Shown here: positions 11,998-19,581 of the stretch, piece by piece
How positions within the stretch are numbered: the first letter of the stretch is position 1
How the letters are laid out: each line of letters starts with the position of its first letter
From: a virus
DNA length: 36,747 bases
Virus record (IMG/VR): IMGVR_UViG_3300027730_000070
Span: 1-36,747 of that record
Strand: one strand, 5' to 3'
Made by a program: the position numbers and the translations under genes
The notes under the pieces: model-generated
The model's database searches: none
What the model was told of the DNA's origin: nothing
The model's input: the letters and a program-made list of their open reading frames with translations, nothing else

Positions 11998-12867
11998 CTA
12001 GCAGATTAGGTGTCCCGAGAAGCAGGTTCTTGCATCCCCTAAGTTTCCATAGATGTCCACAACCTTGGTCATATTTCCTACGATGGCTTTAAAGGATGCT
12101 GTATCTCCAGCTGTCATAGGAACATCTATCCCAAAGCCCATGGGCATATTTCCAACAAAGGAAGTGCCCGTATTTCCAAAAGTATAAGGACGTGCAGTTG
12201 TCAGCAATTGAATAGTGCAAGTAGCGGTAGCTAGCAGCTGTTGGAAAAGAAGCTGTAGGTTGAAATGATATCTTCCAGTTACAGGCGCGGTGAAAACGCC
12301 TGTTCCGTTGTCATAATCGGAACCCTGATCATAAAGCTCAGTGCCACAGATAACAGTATAGGCGGTTCCATCTCCGGTAACATCGGTCGCATCGGATGTT
12401 TGAATGGCGCTAAATGCAGGTTGAAGAGGCATTGTTTGCTCACCAGATGCAGTCATCTGCCTCAGAAGAGTTCCTGCCGAAGGACTGCCGTTCGCAGTTT
12501 CTTTTAAAACGTTTGAAGCGCTGACATCCATTCCCCATCCGAATGTTTGTCCGGCAGAGTTGCTGACTACATGATAAGGATCTCCTGCACTCGTTCCACC
12601 TACACGAGCTCTAACAATAGCATCGGAAGCCGTATTTGTGTTGTCTGTATTAAGAGATTCAAAAATTACAGTGCTTCCTACAAGCGCACCTATAGCCTGA
12701 ACAGATCCACCGCCAGAAATAATCGCCTGGACATTTCCGTCAACGATAGGAATGAGTTGGACACTGCCAGAAGTATTTGTTGAACTAATGACGTTTCCAT
12801 TTAGGTTCAGGTTATCCACCTGAAAGACTGTCGCGCTGTTATTCAGAGCATTATTTGTGCCTGCCAT
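11998..12867 (-). CDS. Tail fibre/receptor-binding protein with C1q-like domain
   Basis: In 289 residues, the N-terminal half is Ser/Thr/Asn/Gly-rich beta-structure (VDNLNLNGNV, VQAIISGGGSVQAIG). The C-terminal part from about 150 has the C1q/TNF-like order: P-A-F-S-A ... D-N-G-T-G-V-F-T-A-P-V-T-G-R-Y-H-F ... G-F-G-I-D. Such trimeric jelly-rolls are found at tips of phage fibres and bind cell-surface ligands. It is the last of five leftward fibre-region genes. AAGGAG precedes the ATG. The host receptor is unknown. Confidence 0.65.
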   Translation of the reverse strand: MAGTNNALNNSATVFQVDNLNLNGNVISSTNTSGSVQLIPIVDGNVQAIISGGGSVQAIGALVGSTVIFESLNTDNTNTASDAIVRARVGGTSAGDPYHVVSNSAGQTFGWGMDVSASNVLKETANGSPSAGTLLRQMTASGEQTMPLQPAFSAIQTSDATDVTGDGTAYTVICGTELYDQGSDYDNGTGVFTAPVTGRYHFNLQLLFQQLLATATCTIQLLTTARPYTFGNTGTSFVGNMPMGFGIDVPMTAGDTASFKAIVGNMTKVVDIYGNLGDARTCFSGHLIC

Positions 12868-12876
12868 ATGATCTCC

Positions 12877-13599
12877 TTAATTTAACGTAATATTGCCCTG
12901 TGGAGCTCTCGTAGCAATAAAGCTCGTATCAGCCACATAGCAGGTTAATAGTACACTATCTCCTAAAGCAGTCGATGTAGCATTGCCAGCAACCCCAGTA
13001 GTAGAGACAGTATTTCCTATGCGTATACTTTGACCCGCTGCTTGGCTGATTATAAATCCCCCGGCATTGACGGCGGTGACAATAAAACTATCTCCCACAG
13101 CTGCGGTAGCAGGTAAACTGAAAGTAACGCCAGCGCCATTATTAGCAAAATAACCATTGTTTTTAACAATAGCTTGCGTGCTACCTGTAACTGTACTCCA
13201 ATCAAAAGCCCCTCCTTCTACGTTAATTGTAACCGTAGATCCTGGGCCTTGACCAGAAGTTGACGCACCTGTTCCACCTAAGATATTCACATTTCCATTT
13301 ACATCGGGTTCAACTGCTGGGGAGCCATCATCTGTCGTGATAGTATCAATTCCCGGTGACCCCGCAGCTACAGAAAATTGTTTCCATACTGCAAGACCCG
13401 AGCTATCAAAATGAGATAGATACCAAAGGTCTCCCTCTGTTCCGGTGGATGGTGCCTTTCCTATGATTACTACAAAGCCAATAGGATATTTTACATCGCT
13501 TGGAAGAGGCTCTCTTTGAAATCTTTTTATCGGTACAACTGACCCTTGGTTTGGAGAAGGGTTCATCGGAATGGCTAATGGTACGCCTGGTATTGTCAT
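12877..13599 (-). CDS. Fibre-associated protein
   Basis: The start is taken at ATG 13599, which overlaps the upstream stop as ATGA; the frame is open to an earlier ATG at 13638 without support. The 240-residue product has a Pro-rich N-terminus (TIPGVPLAIPMNPSPNQG), a middle with the LGGTGASTSGQGPGSTVTIN unit also repeated in the upstream fibre, and a C-terminal domain (SLPATAAVGDSF, IRIGNTVST, ALGDSVLL, then PQGNITLN) paralogous to the end of the upstream protein. Structural virion role inferred. Confidence 0.6.
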   Translation of the reverse strand: MTIPGVPLAIPMNPSPNQGSVVPIKRFQREPLPSDVKYPIGFVVIIGKAPSTGTEGDLWYLSHFDSSGLAVWKQFSVAAGSPGIDTITTDDGSPAVEPDVNGNVNILGGTGASTSGQGPGSTVTINVEGGAFDWSTVTGSTQAIVKNNGYFANNGAGVTFSLPATAAVGDSFIVTAVNAGGFIISQAAGQSIRIGNTVSTTGVAGNATSTALGDSVLLTCYVADTSFIATRAPQGNITLN

Positions 13600-15158
13600 G
13601 CTAGCACCCAATTCCCTTGTGACGCTCTTCCATGCCACGTTGTTCCTGTTGTTCGATAAGTGAGGGTTATCGAATCGCCTTGAGCCGAATTTGTAGCTGT
13701 ACCCGCTGTCGAAGAAACAGTATTTCCCAGCCTAATCACCTGACCGGTATTTGCTTGTAAAACGACGGCGCTTGCTGTGTCTACATCGATTACGATGGTA
13801 TCCCCTTGTGCAGGCGCAGCTGGTAAAGTAAGCGTAGCCGCTGCAGTGACAAAGTAATTAGTATTAGATGCGATCGTTGTGCTTGTGCCCTGGTCTGTCC
13901 ATGTAGGGGTCGTTGCTGTAGCCGAGATTGTAATCGTTCCTGCACCGTTTGTGACGGTGATCCCTGCACCTTGAGTGATCGTAGCTAGGACTGGGTCAGC
14001 TCCTGTCGATCCGATTGGAATCTGACCATTGGTTGCTACACCAAGAGAGGTTAAGCTTCCACCTGCATTCCCTAGTTGAAGAGCATGGTTAGTGGTTCCA
14101 CTTACTGCGATTGATGTCGCGCCGCCTAGGTTCCAAGAAGCGCTCGCCGTGATGTTCGCGCCGCTTGTCACTGTTATAGCATTAGAAACAACGTTTCCGG
14201 CTGTAGCGGTGAAATTGGTTACGTTGAATGAAGCGACGCCCTTTTGAGCATCAGTAGCATTTGCGGCTGTTACGGTAACAGTAGCGCCGCTACCCGAAGT
14301 TGAAATGCCCTGGACTGATGTTCCTAGAACGTTCAAATTGTTTGAAGTAGGTGTTGCTACGCCTGAATCCGTTGTGTAAGTAGTGGCGACAGAAGCGTCT
14401 AGGTTCACTGTAACCGTAGAGCCTGCTCCGCTAGTTGAGCATCCAGTTCCACCTAAAATTGATAGTGCATTGAGAGCTGGTGTAGCGGTTCCAGAATCTG
14501 TTGGAAAAGAGAGAGGTACTGTGGCGTCAAGATTTACAGTCACTACGTTAGTTGCGCCTGTGGTAGCGCATCCTACTCCTCCAAGAACCTGAAGAATTCC
14601 GGCGGCAGGGACGGCTGACCCCGAATCAGTAGCATATGAGGTTGCCACTGTGCCAGCTGTCTCAAGATTAATAGTATTTGATCCAAGAGTGACTGTAATA
14701 GTCATTCCGGTTGAAGTGATCTGTCCTGCAGCTGGCACCCCTGCGGTAGATCCAATAGCCAATTGGCCATCAGTAAGACCAGCGGTCCAAGCAAGAGCAG
14801 AAGTAGATCCAGCTCCATAAGCTATTCCTTTTGCGGTTTGAACACCTAACTTGGCGGTCAAAGAGGAAGGGATTATAGCTACGTTGGTGCTAATCGTACC
14901 CGCAATACTTTCCGAATTGGTGGCAAGTCTGACGACTCCCTTCTGTGTGGTCGTAGCATCTGCAGCTGTAAAAGTGACAGTGTTCCCAGAAGCTGACGTG
15001 GAAATACCCTGAGCTGCAGTACCAAAAAGGTTAAGCTCATTAGCCGCCGGGATTGCTGTACCGACATCCGCATTAAACTGGGTAGGAACCTCAGGAGGCA
15101 AATCAAAGGCGTCTACTCTATCAAGCTCGCCAGTGAATGGATTATATTTATAGCCCAA
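13596..15158 (-). CDS. Repeat-rich tail fibre protein
   Basis: A TTG start at 15158, five bases after GAGGT, opens a 520-residue protein. The N-terminus (GYKYNPFTGELDRVD) resembles known virion-attachment starts. Residues about 25-310 contain at least four ~40-residue units of the form T-D-S-G-x-A-x-P ... N-x-L-x-x-L-G-G ... T-S-G-x-G-x-T-V-T-V-N. The C-terminal 90 residues are a beta-domain shared with the next gene. Composition is Ala/Thr/Gly/Ser, with almost no Cys or Trp, typical of fibrous trimeric proteins. Confidence 0.65.
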   Translation of the reverse strand: MGYKYNPFTGELDRVDAFDLPPEVPTQFNADVGTAIPAANELNLFGTAAQGISTSASGNTVTFTAADATTTQKGVVRLATNSESIAGTISTNVAIIPSSLTAKLGVQTAKGIAYGAGSTSALAWTAGLTDGQLAIGSTAGVPAAGQITSTGMTITVTLGSNTINLETAGTVATSYATDSGSAVPAAGILQVLGGVGCATTGATNVVTVNLDATVPLSFPTDSGTATPALNALSILGGTGCSTSGAGSTVTVNLDASVATTYTTDSGVATPTSNNLNVLGTSVQGISTSGSGATVTVTAANATDAQKGVASFNVTNFTATAGNVVSNAITVTSGANITASASWNLGGATSIAVSGTTNHALQLGNAGGSLTSLGVATNGQIPIGSTGADPVLATITQGAGITVTNGAGTITISATATTPTWTDQGTSTTIASNTNYFVTAAATLTLPAAPAQGDTIVIDVDTASAVVLQANTGQVIRLGNTVSSTAGTATNSAQGDSITLTYRTTGTTWHGRASQGNWVLA

Positions 15159-15166
15159 TTGTTACC

Positions 15167-15718
15167 TCATGCGTAATCATAGTTTACCACTTCGCCGTAG
15201 GTAACAGTCCCCCCACTCGTATAGACTCCAAACGCCGTAGAGTTTATGCCTTGAAGTTGGAAGGTTGATCCTACAATGTTGGCCACAGTATAAATATTAG
15301 ATCCATCAAAGTTGACCTCAGTCATTCCTTCAACACCCTGGATTACGATCTGATCTCCATTTTCTAAGCTTCCTATAGAAGAAACTGTGACAACGGCTGT
15401 TGCTGCATTCGTGATACCTGTGATCGTTAATGTGGCGAAGGTAGACCAGATGAACTCATAATCTGTAGAGGCTGCATCTTCATCATTAAGAGGCCATTCG
15501 ACTCGAAGTACACCACCATTTTCATCATAGGTGATCTTTCGAATCTGCCATTTATTATCCGTTAGAGGCTCGCCCGCTTTAGCTCTTCCTAAGAAGATAG
15601 GGTTCCCATCTAAATCGTTGATTGCAACCAGGGAGACTTCGGAGTCTTGTACAATGAATTCTCGACGATCTTTTTCCCCAAACTTCATGGGGCGGTTGAC
15701 TACTGATCTATTGCTCAT
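15167..15718 (-). CDS. Virion protein with FCCH-like beta domain
   Basis: A 183-residue protein; the second half reads ITGITNAATAVVTVSSIGSL, then ENGDQIVIQGVEGMTEVN and YTVANIVGSTFQLQGINS. This is the small beta-domain that databases liken to the E1 FCCH domain and which recurs in phage tail proteins. The same unit occurs in the genes at 24351 and 28201. The N-terminal half is a separate beta-domain. A role at a tail or decoration interface is inferred. Confidence 0.55.
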   Translation of the reverse strand: MSNRSVVNRPMKFGEKDRREFIVQDSEVSLVAINDLDGNPIFLGRAKAGEPLTDNKWQIRKITYDENGGVLRVEWPLNDEDAASTDYEFIWSTFATLTITGITNAATAVVTVSSIGSLENGDQIVIQGVEGMTEVNFDGSNIYTVANIVGSTFQLQGINSTAFGVYTSGGTVTYGEVVNYDYA

Positions 15719-15719
15719 C

Positions 15720-16049
15720 TTACCTCGTCGTGAGAATGTTTGCTATAATAGCTCCTGTTCCCGCCGCTGTTACTTGTTTAATGCTGAGTTGAACACCCTT
15801 CTTAAATACATAGGCAGCCTTCGTATTATCAAAGTGCCTACTATAGTTTTTAAGATCAAGGATTTGTCCTGGGGACAAACGAATTATATTATTGATGCCA
15901 TCTATAGAAATGTACACCCCAACATCCGATTCATTCGAAATCACTGCATCGTAACAAGGATTAGCGAGAGCCGTCCCAAAGTTTTGGAACGACCCCGTCA
16001 GAGAAGCTGCGTTAAATTCTTTTAGCTCAAAGCCAGCGAATAAAGCCAT
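15720..16049 (-). CDS. Small virion-type protein
   Basis: The 109-residue protein starts after AGGAGATAGAAGC. It is a beta-rich single domain (NPCYDAVISNESDVGVYISI, then RLSPGQILDLKNY) of the kind found as decoration or fibre adaptor proteins, located between two fibre genes. No defined family recognised. Confidence 0.5.
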   Translation of the reverse strand: MALFAGFELKEFNAASLTGSFQNFGTALANPCYDAVISNESDVGVYISIDGINNIIRLSPGQILDLKNYSRHFDNTKAAYVFKKGVQLSIKQVTAAGTGAIIANILTTR

Positions 16050-16061
16050 GCTTCTATCTCC

Positions 16062-17846
16062 TTACGCTGTTTGTCTTACGATCATGTAAGCAATAGTTGA
16101 AGTATCGCCTGCTTCGCTAGAGTTGAACGTAAAGCTTGTAGCTGCACTGATTGTGTAGCTCAAGAAGCCCTCAGTTCCACCTGTAGTTGATCGACCATAA
16201 AGGATTCTGTCATCAGCCGATATGTTTGTGTTAGCCACAGTGACAGTTCCGCCTACTAGGACCGCTGTTCCGATGAAGTCAGTTACCGCACCACCATGAA
16301 CTCTAAGCTGGGTAGCAGCTCCGTTCAGTGTTAGGTTGCTTGAAGCAGTGATGGCCCCTGTTGCTGTGATGCCACCAGAACCAGACTGAATTGTAGTCGC
16401 AGAGGTTGTGTTGGTCGATCCGAGTGTTACGGCTTTAGCCGCTGCACCAGTACCGATATTCAAGGTAGTTGCAGCTGCATCGGCTGAGATACTCATTGCA
16501 CCTGTTCCAGAGAGAATTCCAAGAGCTCCACCGTTGGAGTTGATTGAAATACCACCAGAGCCAGATTGCAGAGTCGAAGCCGATGTAGTGTTTGTAGATC
16601 CAAGAGTCAAGGCTTTCGCCGCAGCTCCTGTACCAAGCAAGATTGTAGTTGCCGCAGCATCCGCAGAAATGCTCATTGCTCCTACACCGGACAAGATACC
16701 TAATGCACCACCGTTAGAGTTTACAGAAATTCCACCAGAACCTGATTGAAGTGTTGAAGTAGAAGTTGTATTGCTTGAACCCAAGGTCAGAGTTTTCGCA
16801 CCAGCGCCGCTTGCAAGAACCACAGTTGTGGCTGCCGCATCAGCTGATATGCTAAGAGCTCCTGTTCCGGAAACAATTGAGAGCGCTCCACCATTTGAGT
16901 TAGCAGAGAGGCCGCCTGAACCAGAAGCAATCGCTGTAGTAGAAGTGGTGTTGCTTGAGCCAAGGTTTACTGTTTTAGCTCCTGCGCCAGTTCCAAGGTT
17001 CAACGTATTCGCCGTAGCGTCTGTGCTGATACCGATGGTTCCTGTGCCAGAGTTTATTGTGATTGCGCCAGTAGTTGACCATGTAAATCCACCAGATCCA
17101 GACTGTAAAGCCAGGGAAGAAGTAGAGTTCGTTGATCCAAGAGTAACTGTCTTAGCCCCTGCTCCTGTCGCAATGTTAACTGTGGTAGCCGCTGCGTCTG
17201 CAGAGATTCCTAAGGTTCCAGTTCCAGAAGCCAAAGTCATAGCTGAGTTCGTGGATGTTAAAGTCATTCCACCAGAACCTGCAGTGAGAGCTACTGAGGT
17301 AGCGCCGGTAGCATTACCTACCGCAATTACCCTTGCACCCGCTCCTGTACCTAGGTTGATTGCTCCTGTTGAAGCATCGGCACCTAAGTTAAGAGCTGCA
17401 GTACCTGTAATTATTGTAGCACTTGCATCGGCTGTAAGAAGTCCAGTAACCTCTAATGTTCCTGGCGCAACCATTGTACTAGAGAAAGACCAAGTGATCG
17501 TATGCGTCGCATCGTCGCCTGTGGTCGTCATTTGGTTAGCTGTTCCAGCCAGGGTTATGATACCCCCATCTGGGGCAACAGGGCTGTCACCTGCATCCGC
17601 GCCAAGGGCATCTACCTCAGAAGCTCCTGGACCTGTTATGATCCAGATCGCTTGTTGGCTAGAATTAAGACCACCGAACATATAAGCTTGGCGAGTCGTT
17701 GGACTTGAGTTGTAAACCCAGACTTGACCGACCTCGAAATCCCTATCTGTCGCAGTAGGCGATCTGGTCATAAATATTGGGAAAGGGAAAACGTCAATTA
17801 AGGGCAGGTTTTGACCGTAGGCCCTTACTCTGGTTGGTCTTGGCAT
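16062..17846 (-). CDS. Long tail fibre with 60-residue tandem repeats
   Basis: The first gene of the leftward fibre group encodes 594 residues. The N-terminal ~110 residues form an attachment domain (YGQNLPLIDVFPFPIFMTR, then VGQVWVYNSS). A run of 60-residue units follows, built on SISADAAATT, then GTGAxAKxxTLGSTNTTS, LQSGSGG and NSNGGALGILSGTGAM: three nearly identical ones and two or three diverged. A C-terminal domain with a beta layout follows (DDRILYGRSTTGG, AYMIVRQTA). Regular short strands suggest a beta-helix or beta-prism shaft. GGAG lies six bases before ATG. Receptor-binding by the tip is inferred. Confidence 0.7.
   Translation of the reverse strand: MPRPTRVRAYGQNLPLIDVFPFPIFMTRSPTATDRDFEVGQVWVYNSSPTTRQAYMFGGLNSSQQAIWIITGPGASEVDALGADAGDSPVAPDGGIITLAGTANQMTTTGDDATHTITWSFSSTMVAPGTLEVTGLLTADASATIITGTAALNLGADASTGAINLGTGAGARVIAVGNATGATSVALTAGSGGMTLTSTNSAMTLASGTGTLGISADAAATTVNIATGAGAKTVTLGSTNSTSSLALQSGSGGFTWSTTGAITINSGTGTIGISTDATANTLNLGTGAGAKTVNLGSSNTTSTTAIASGSGGLSANSNGGALSIVSGTGALSISADAAATTVVLASGAGAKTLTLGSSNTTSTSTLQSGSGGISVNSNGGALGILSGVGAMSISADAAATTILLGTGAAAKALTLGSTNTTSASTLQSGSGGISINSNGGALGILSGTGAMSISADAAATTLNIGTGAAAKAVTLGSTNTTSATTIQSGSGGITATGAITASSNLTLNGAATQLRVHGGAVTDFIGTAVLVGGTVTVANTNISADDRILYGRSTTGGTEGFLSYTISAATSFTFNSSEAGDTSTIAYMIVRQTA
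16381..17460 (-). repeat. 180-bp tandem repeats coding the fibre shaft
   Basis: Equivalent positions recur every 180 bp (for example 16501, 16681, 16861, 17041, 17221, 17401). The units between about 16500 and 16900 are the most alike; outer ones diverge. The exact period shows the array grew or shrank by whole units. It also opens spurious long frames on the plus strand. Confidence 0.75.
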
Positions 17847-17962
17847 AGGTTACTCCGTAAAAGGATTAATTTACTTTCCCTCATTGTGTACCCCTCCTTA
17901 TTTACCTTGCAAGCAAATGTCGAATTTGTATATCATTAGATACAAAAATAATCAGGGGAACC
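17847..17962. promoter_or_regulatory. Divergent control region of the fibre operon and the small plus-strand cassette
   Basis: A rightward promoter candidate has TTGCAA (17907-17912) and TATATC (17929-17934) with 16 bases between. An inverted repeat TTTGTAT-N8-ATACAAA (17925-17946) covers its -10. The leftward fibre gene has its SD at about 17853. The cassette's third gene-sized neighbour is a ribbon-helix-helix protein, a natural candidate to bind the repeat. Confidence 0.45.
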
Positions 17963-18370
17963 ATGGGCACAAACTACTATCACCGCTCCAAACCATGTGA
18001 AAAATGTGGTACACACAAGACAGAAAAGCACATAGGTAAAAGCTCTTGTGGATGGCAGTTCCATTTCAGAGGATATCGGGATGATGGAATCGTTAATTTC
18101 CAAGACTGGCTTAAAGAATTTGGAGATAGTAATAAAGAAATCTATGATGAGTATGGTGAGAAAATAGAAATTAAAGACTTTATTGATAGGGTAATATTAA
18201 AAAGGTCTGAGCTTCTGAACCATTATAATGTGTGCTGCAACCATCCAATGAATGAACACGAGCGTAAATATCTGTGCGAAAGGCCAAATATGTACCCTTC
18301 TGACGACCTTGAGCGAAGAACCTGGAAGGATGATGAGGGTTACTGCTTTACTGATTGGGAATTTTCATAA
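17963..18370 (+). CDS. Conserved phage protein with zinc-type motif
   Basis: The 135-residue protein begins MGTNYYHRSKPCEKCG and contains HIGKSSCGWQFHFRGY, DWLKEFG, and an end DDEGYCFTDWEFS. I recognise this order (M-G-T-N-Y-Y, C-x-x-C, H-I-G-K-S-x-x-G-W, D-D-E-G-Y-x-F) from a widespread phage and prophage family of unknown function; the paired cysteines and histidines suggest zinc. GGGGAACC precedes ATG. It opens the plus-strand cassette. Confidence 0.65.
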   Translation: MGTNYYHRSKPCEKCGTHKTEKHIGKSSCGWQFHFRGYRDDGIVNFQDWLKEFGDSNKEIYDEYGEKIEIKDFIDRVILKRSELLNHYNVCCNHPMNEHERKYLCERPNMYPSDDLERRTWKDDEGYCFTDWEFS

Positions 18371-18534
18371 TGACTCTAAACCGAAAGACCTCGGTTAAAA
18401 AGCTAAAGACGATGCCGGTGCGTTTGACCGAGGAAGAGCACAAGTTCGTAAAGAAGCTGGCCATCGATAGAGGATGGACTACCACTCGATTTGTTCTTGA
18501 AGCTGTTAGAGTTTATATAAAGGAAAAGACATAA
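18370..18534 (+). CDS. Ribbon-helix-helix DNA-binding protein
   Basis: A 54-residue frame with TAATG overlaps at both ends. KTMPVRLTEEEHKFVKKLAI (13-32) followed by DRGWTTTRFVLEAVRVYIKE is the Arc/CopG layout: a short strand (MPVRLT), helix A, a G-x-T/S turn, helix B. Such dimers bind inverted repeats in promoters. It sits second in the plus-strand cassette, whose promoter carries an inverted repeat, so autoregulation is likely. Confidence 0.65.
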   Translation: MTLNRKTSVKKLKTMPVRLTEEEHKFVKKLAIDRGWTTTRFVLEAVRVYIKEKT

Positions 18535-18770
18535 TGTTCTGCTCGAATATACCAGTTAAACCAGACCAAGGGCTAAATATAAACCTATCAGGACACCAAG
18601 GGGTGAGCCTATCCAAAGACTTAGGTGGCATTGTGATTGAGATCGATTATGCTAAGCTTTGTGAAGACGTTCTTAGAAAGGTTAAACGTACACAAGAAGG
18701 TCTAATCACATCCGAGGCATTAATTGACGTCTTTATGGAAATCACTAGAGAGAGCGAAGAGAAAAAATGA
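18534..18770 (+). CDS. Hypothetical protein
   Basis: 78 residues starting in a TAATG overlap and ending in an ATGA overlap with the next gene. The centre GGIVIEIDYAKLCEDVLRKV suggests a beta-alpha unit, and the end is charged. No motif recognised; presence in a strictly overlapping cassette supports its being real. Confidence 0.55.
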   Translation: MFCSNIPVKPDQGLNINLSGHQGVSLSKDLGGIVIEIDYAKLCEDVLRKVKRTQEGLITSEALIDVFMEITRESEEKK

Positions 18771-19012
18771 AGAATGAAGACATGCTCCTACAGCTTATAA
18801 GGGGCGCCATCCATGGAATAGAAATGAATCTTGAGTGCATCAAGAACCTTCCCGAAATCGTAGAGATCCCCGGGTTCGATGACGGTAAAATCTGCGGTCT
18901 AGCTATTGCTAGGAACGCAATGCTCGCTTCACTGCGAATATATGACCGCTGGCTGAAGGGAGAGCTTCCCGATGAGATGACCGAAAGACTAGAGCACCAT
19001 GAGCCTCAGTAA
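18767..19012 (+). CDS. Hypothetical helical protein
   Basis: 81 residues, mostly alpha (MLLQLIRGAIHGIEMNLECI; ICGLAIARNAMLASLRIYDR). ATGA overlap upstream; its TAATG stop starts the next gene. No family recognised. Confidence 0.55.
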   Translation: MKNEDMLLQLIRGAIHGIEMNLECIKNLPEIVEIPGFDDGKICGLAIARNAMLASLRIYDRWLKGELPDEMTERLEHHEPQ

Positions 19013-19194
19013 TGAAGGGGCTACAGACCATCACAGAAGAGGATCGAGCGGTTCTCATTTGGATCTGTACTAATGCACTGGCTCAATCTGAGAAGCAGCT
19101 GTGGCTTCCTGGAATAAAAAATACCGAGTCACCACGCATTAGACGTGTGCTAAACAAGCTAAAGAAGCTAAAAACTGACGCGAAACTGGCATAA
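19012..19194 (+). CDS. Hypothetical protein
   Basis: 60 residues beginning in the TAATG overlap. An N-terminal helix with Trp (EDRAVLIWICTNALAQSEKQ) and a basic C-terminal helix (RRVLNKLKKLKTDAKLA). Function unknown. Confidence 0.5.
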   Translation: MKGLQTITEEDRAVLIWICTNALAQSEKQLWLPGIKNTESPRIRRVLNKLKKLKTDAKLA

Positions 19195-19243
19195 TGTGAC
19201 AGTTTCGAGAGAAAAAATCTCGTAAAACAAAGGAATTTACCGC

Positions 19244-19468
19244 TTGGACAGGAAAATACCCCCTTGGCACGCCGAAATACAGGATTTTATACGAGAATTA
19301 GGCGTTATTTACTGCCTCAACAGTAAAGATCTGGTTCCTTTCTTCACGGCTACTCTGTGCGGACAGCTTGCACTAGCTGGTTACAAAGAGGAATTTGTGA
19401 AGGAGACTCTTGATAGGATGTTTGAATCTTACAAGAAAATTAAACTTAGAATGGAGAATGAAAAATGA
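19244..19468 (+). CDS. Hypothetical protein, TTG start
   Basis: No ATG occurs near the front; TTG 19244 lies ten bases after AAAGGA and gives 74 residues: a Trp/Pro N-terminus (DRKIPPWHAEIQDFIRELGV), then helices, ending in an ATGA overlap with the next frame. The 50-bp gap before it holds a CGAGA-N7-TCTCG hairpin (19205-19221). Function unknown. Confidence 0.5.
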   Translation: MDRKIPPWHAEIQDFIRELGVIYCLNSKDLVPFFTATLCGQLALAGYKEEFVKETLDRMFESYKKIKLRMENEK

Positions 19469-19581
19469 TGTGTTTTATTGGAATAGGTATTCTGTATTTG
19501 GCAGCATGCTTTTTTATTCCTTGCTTACTCGCTAGCGGCGAAGCTACAGAAGATGCAACAGAAAATCCATGGGGAATTTAG
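19465..19581 (+). CDS. 38-residue membrane peptide
   Basis: ATGA overlap at its start; product MMCFIGIGILYLAACFFIPC, then LLAS and an acidic tail. It is one hydrophobic span with a polar acidic end, and closes the plus-strand cassette. Its stop codon overlaps the stop of the leftward ejection-protein gene by four bases. A membrane-acting role such as holin-like or superinfection-related is possible but unproven. Confidence 0.5.
   Translation: MMCFIGIGILYLAACFFIPCLLASGEATEDATENPWGI

Noticed and set aside
16771-17685. 304-codon open frame on the plus strand
   Set aside because: It is the mirror of the Ala/Thr/Gly/Ser repeat gene; its Pro/Val/Ala composition and 60-residue period come from the opposite strand's repeats, and no SD precedes it.
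13596-17846. Programmed frameshift as in long-tailed phage assembly chaperones
   Set aside because: No tape-measure or major tail gene is near; the overlaps here are simple stop/start couplings between fibre genes.
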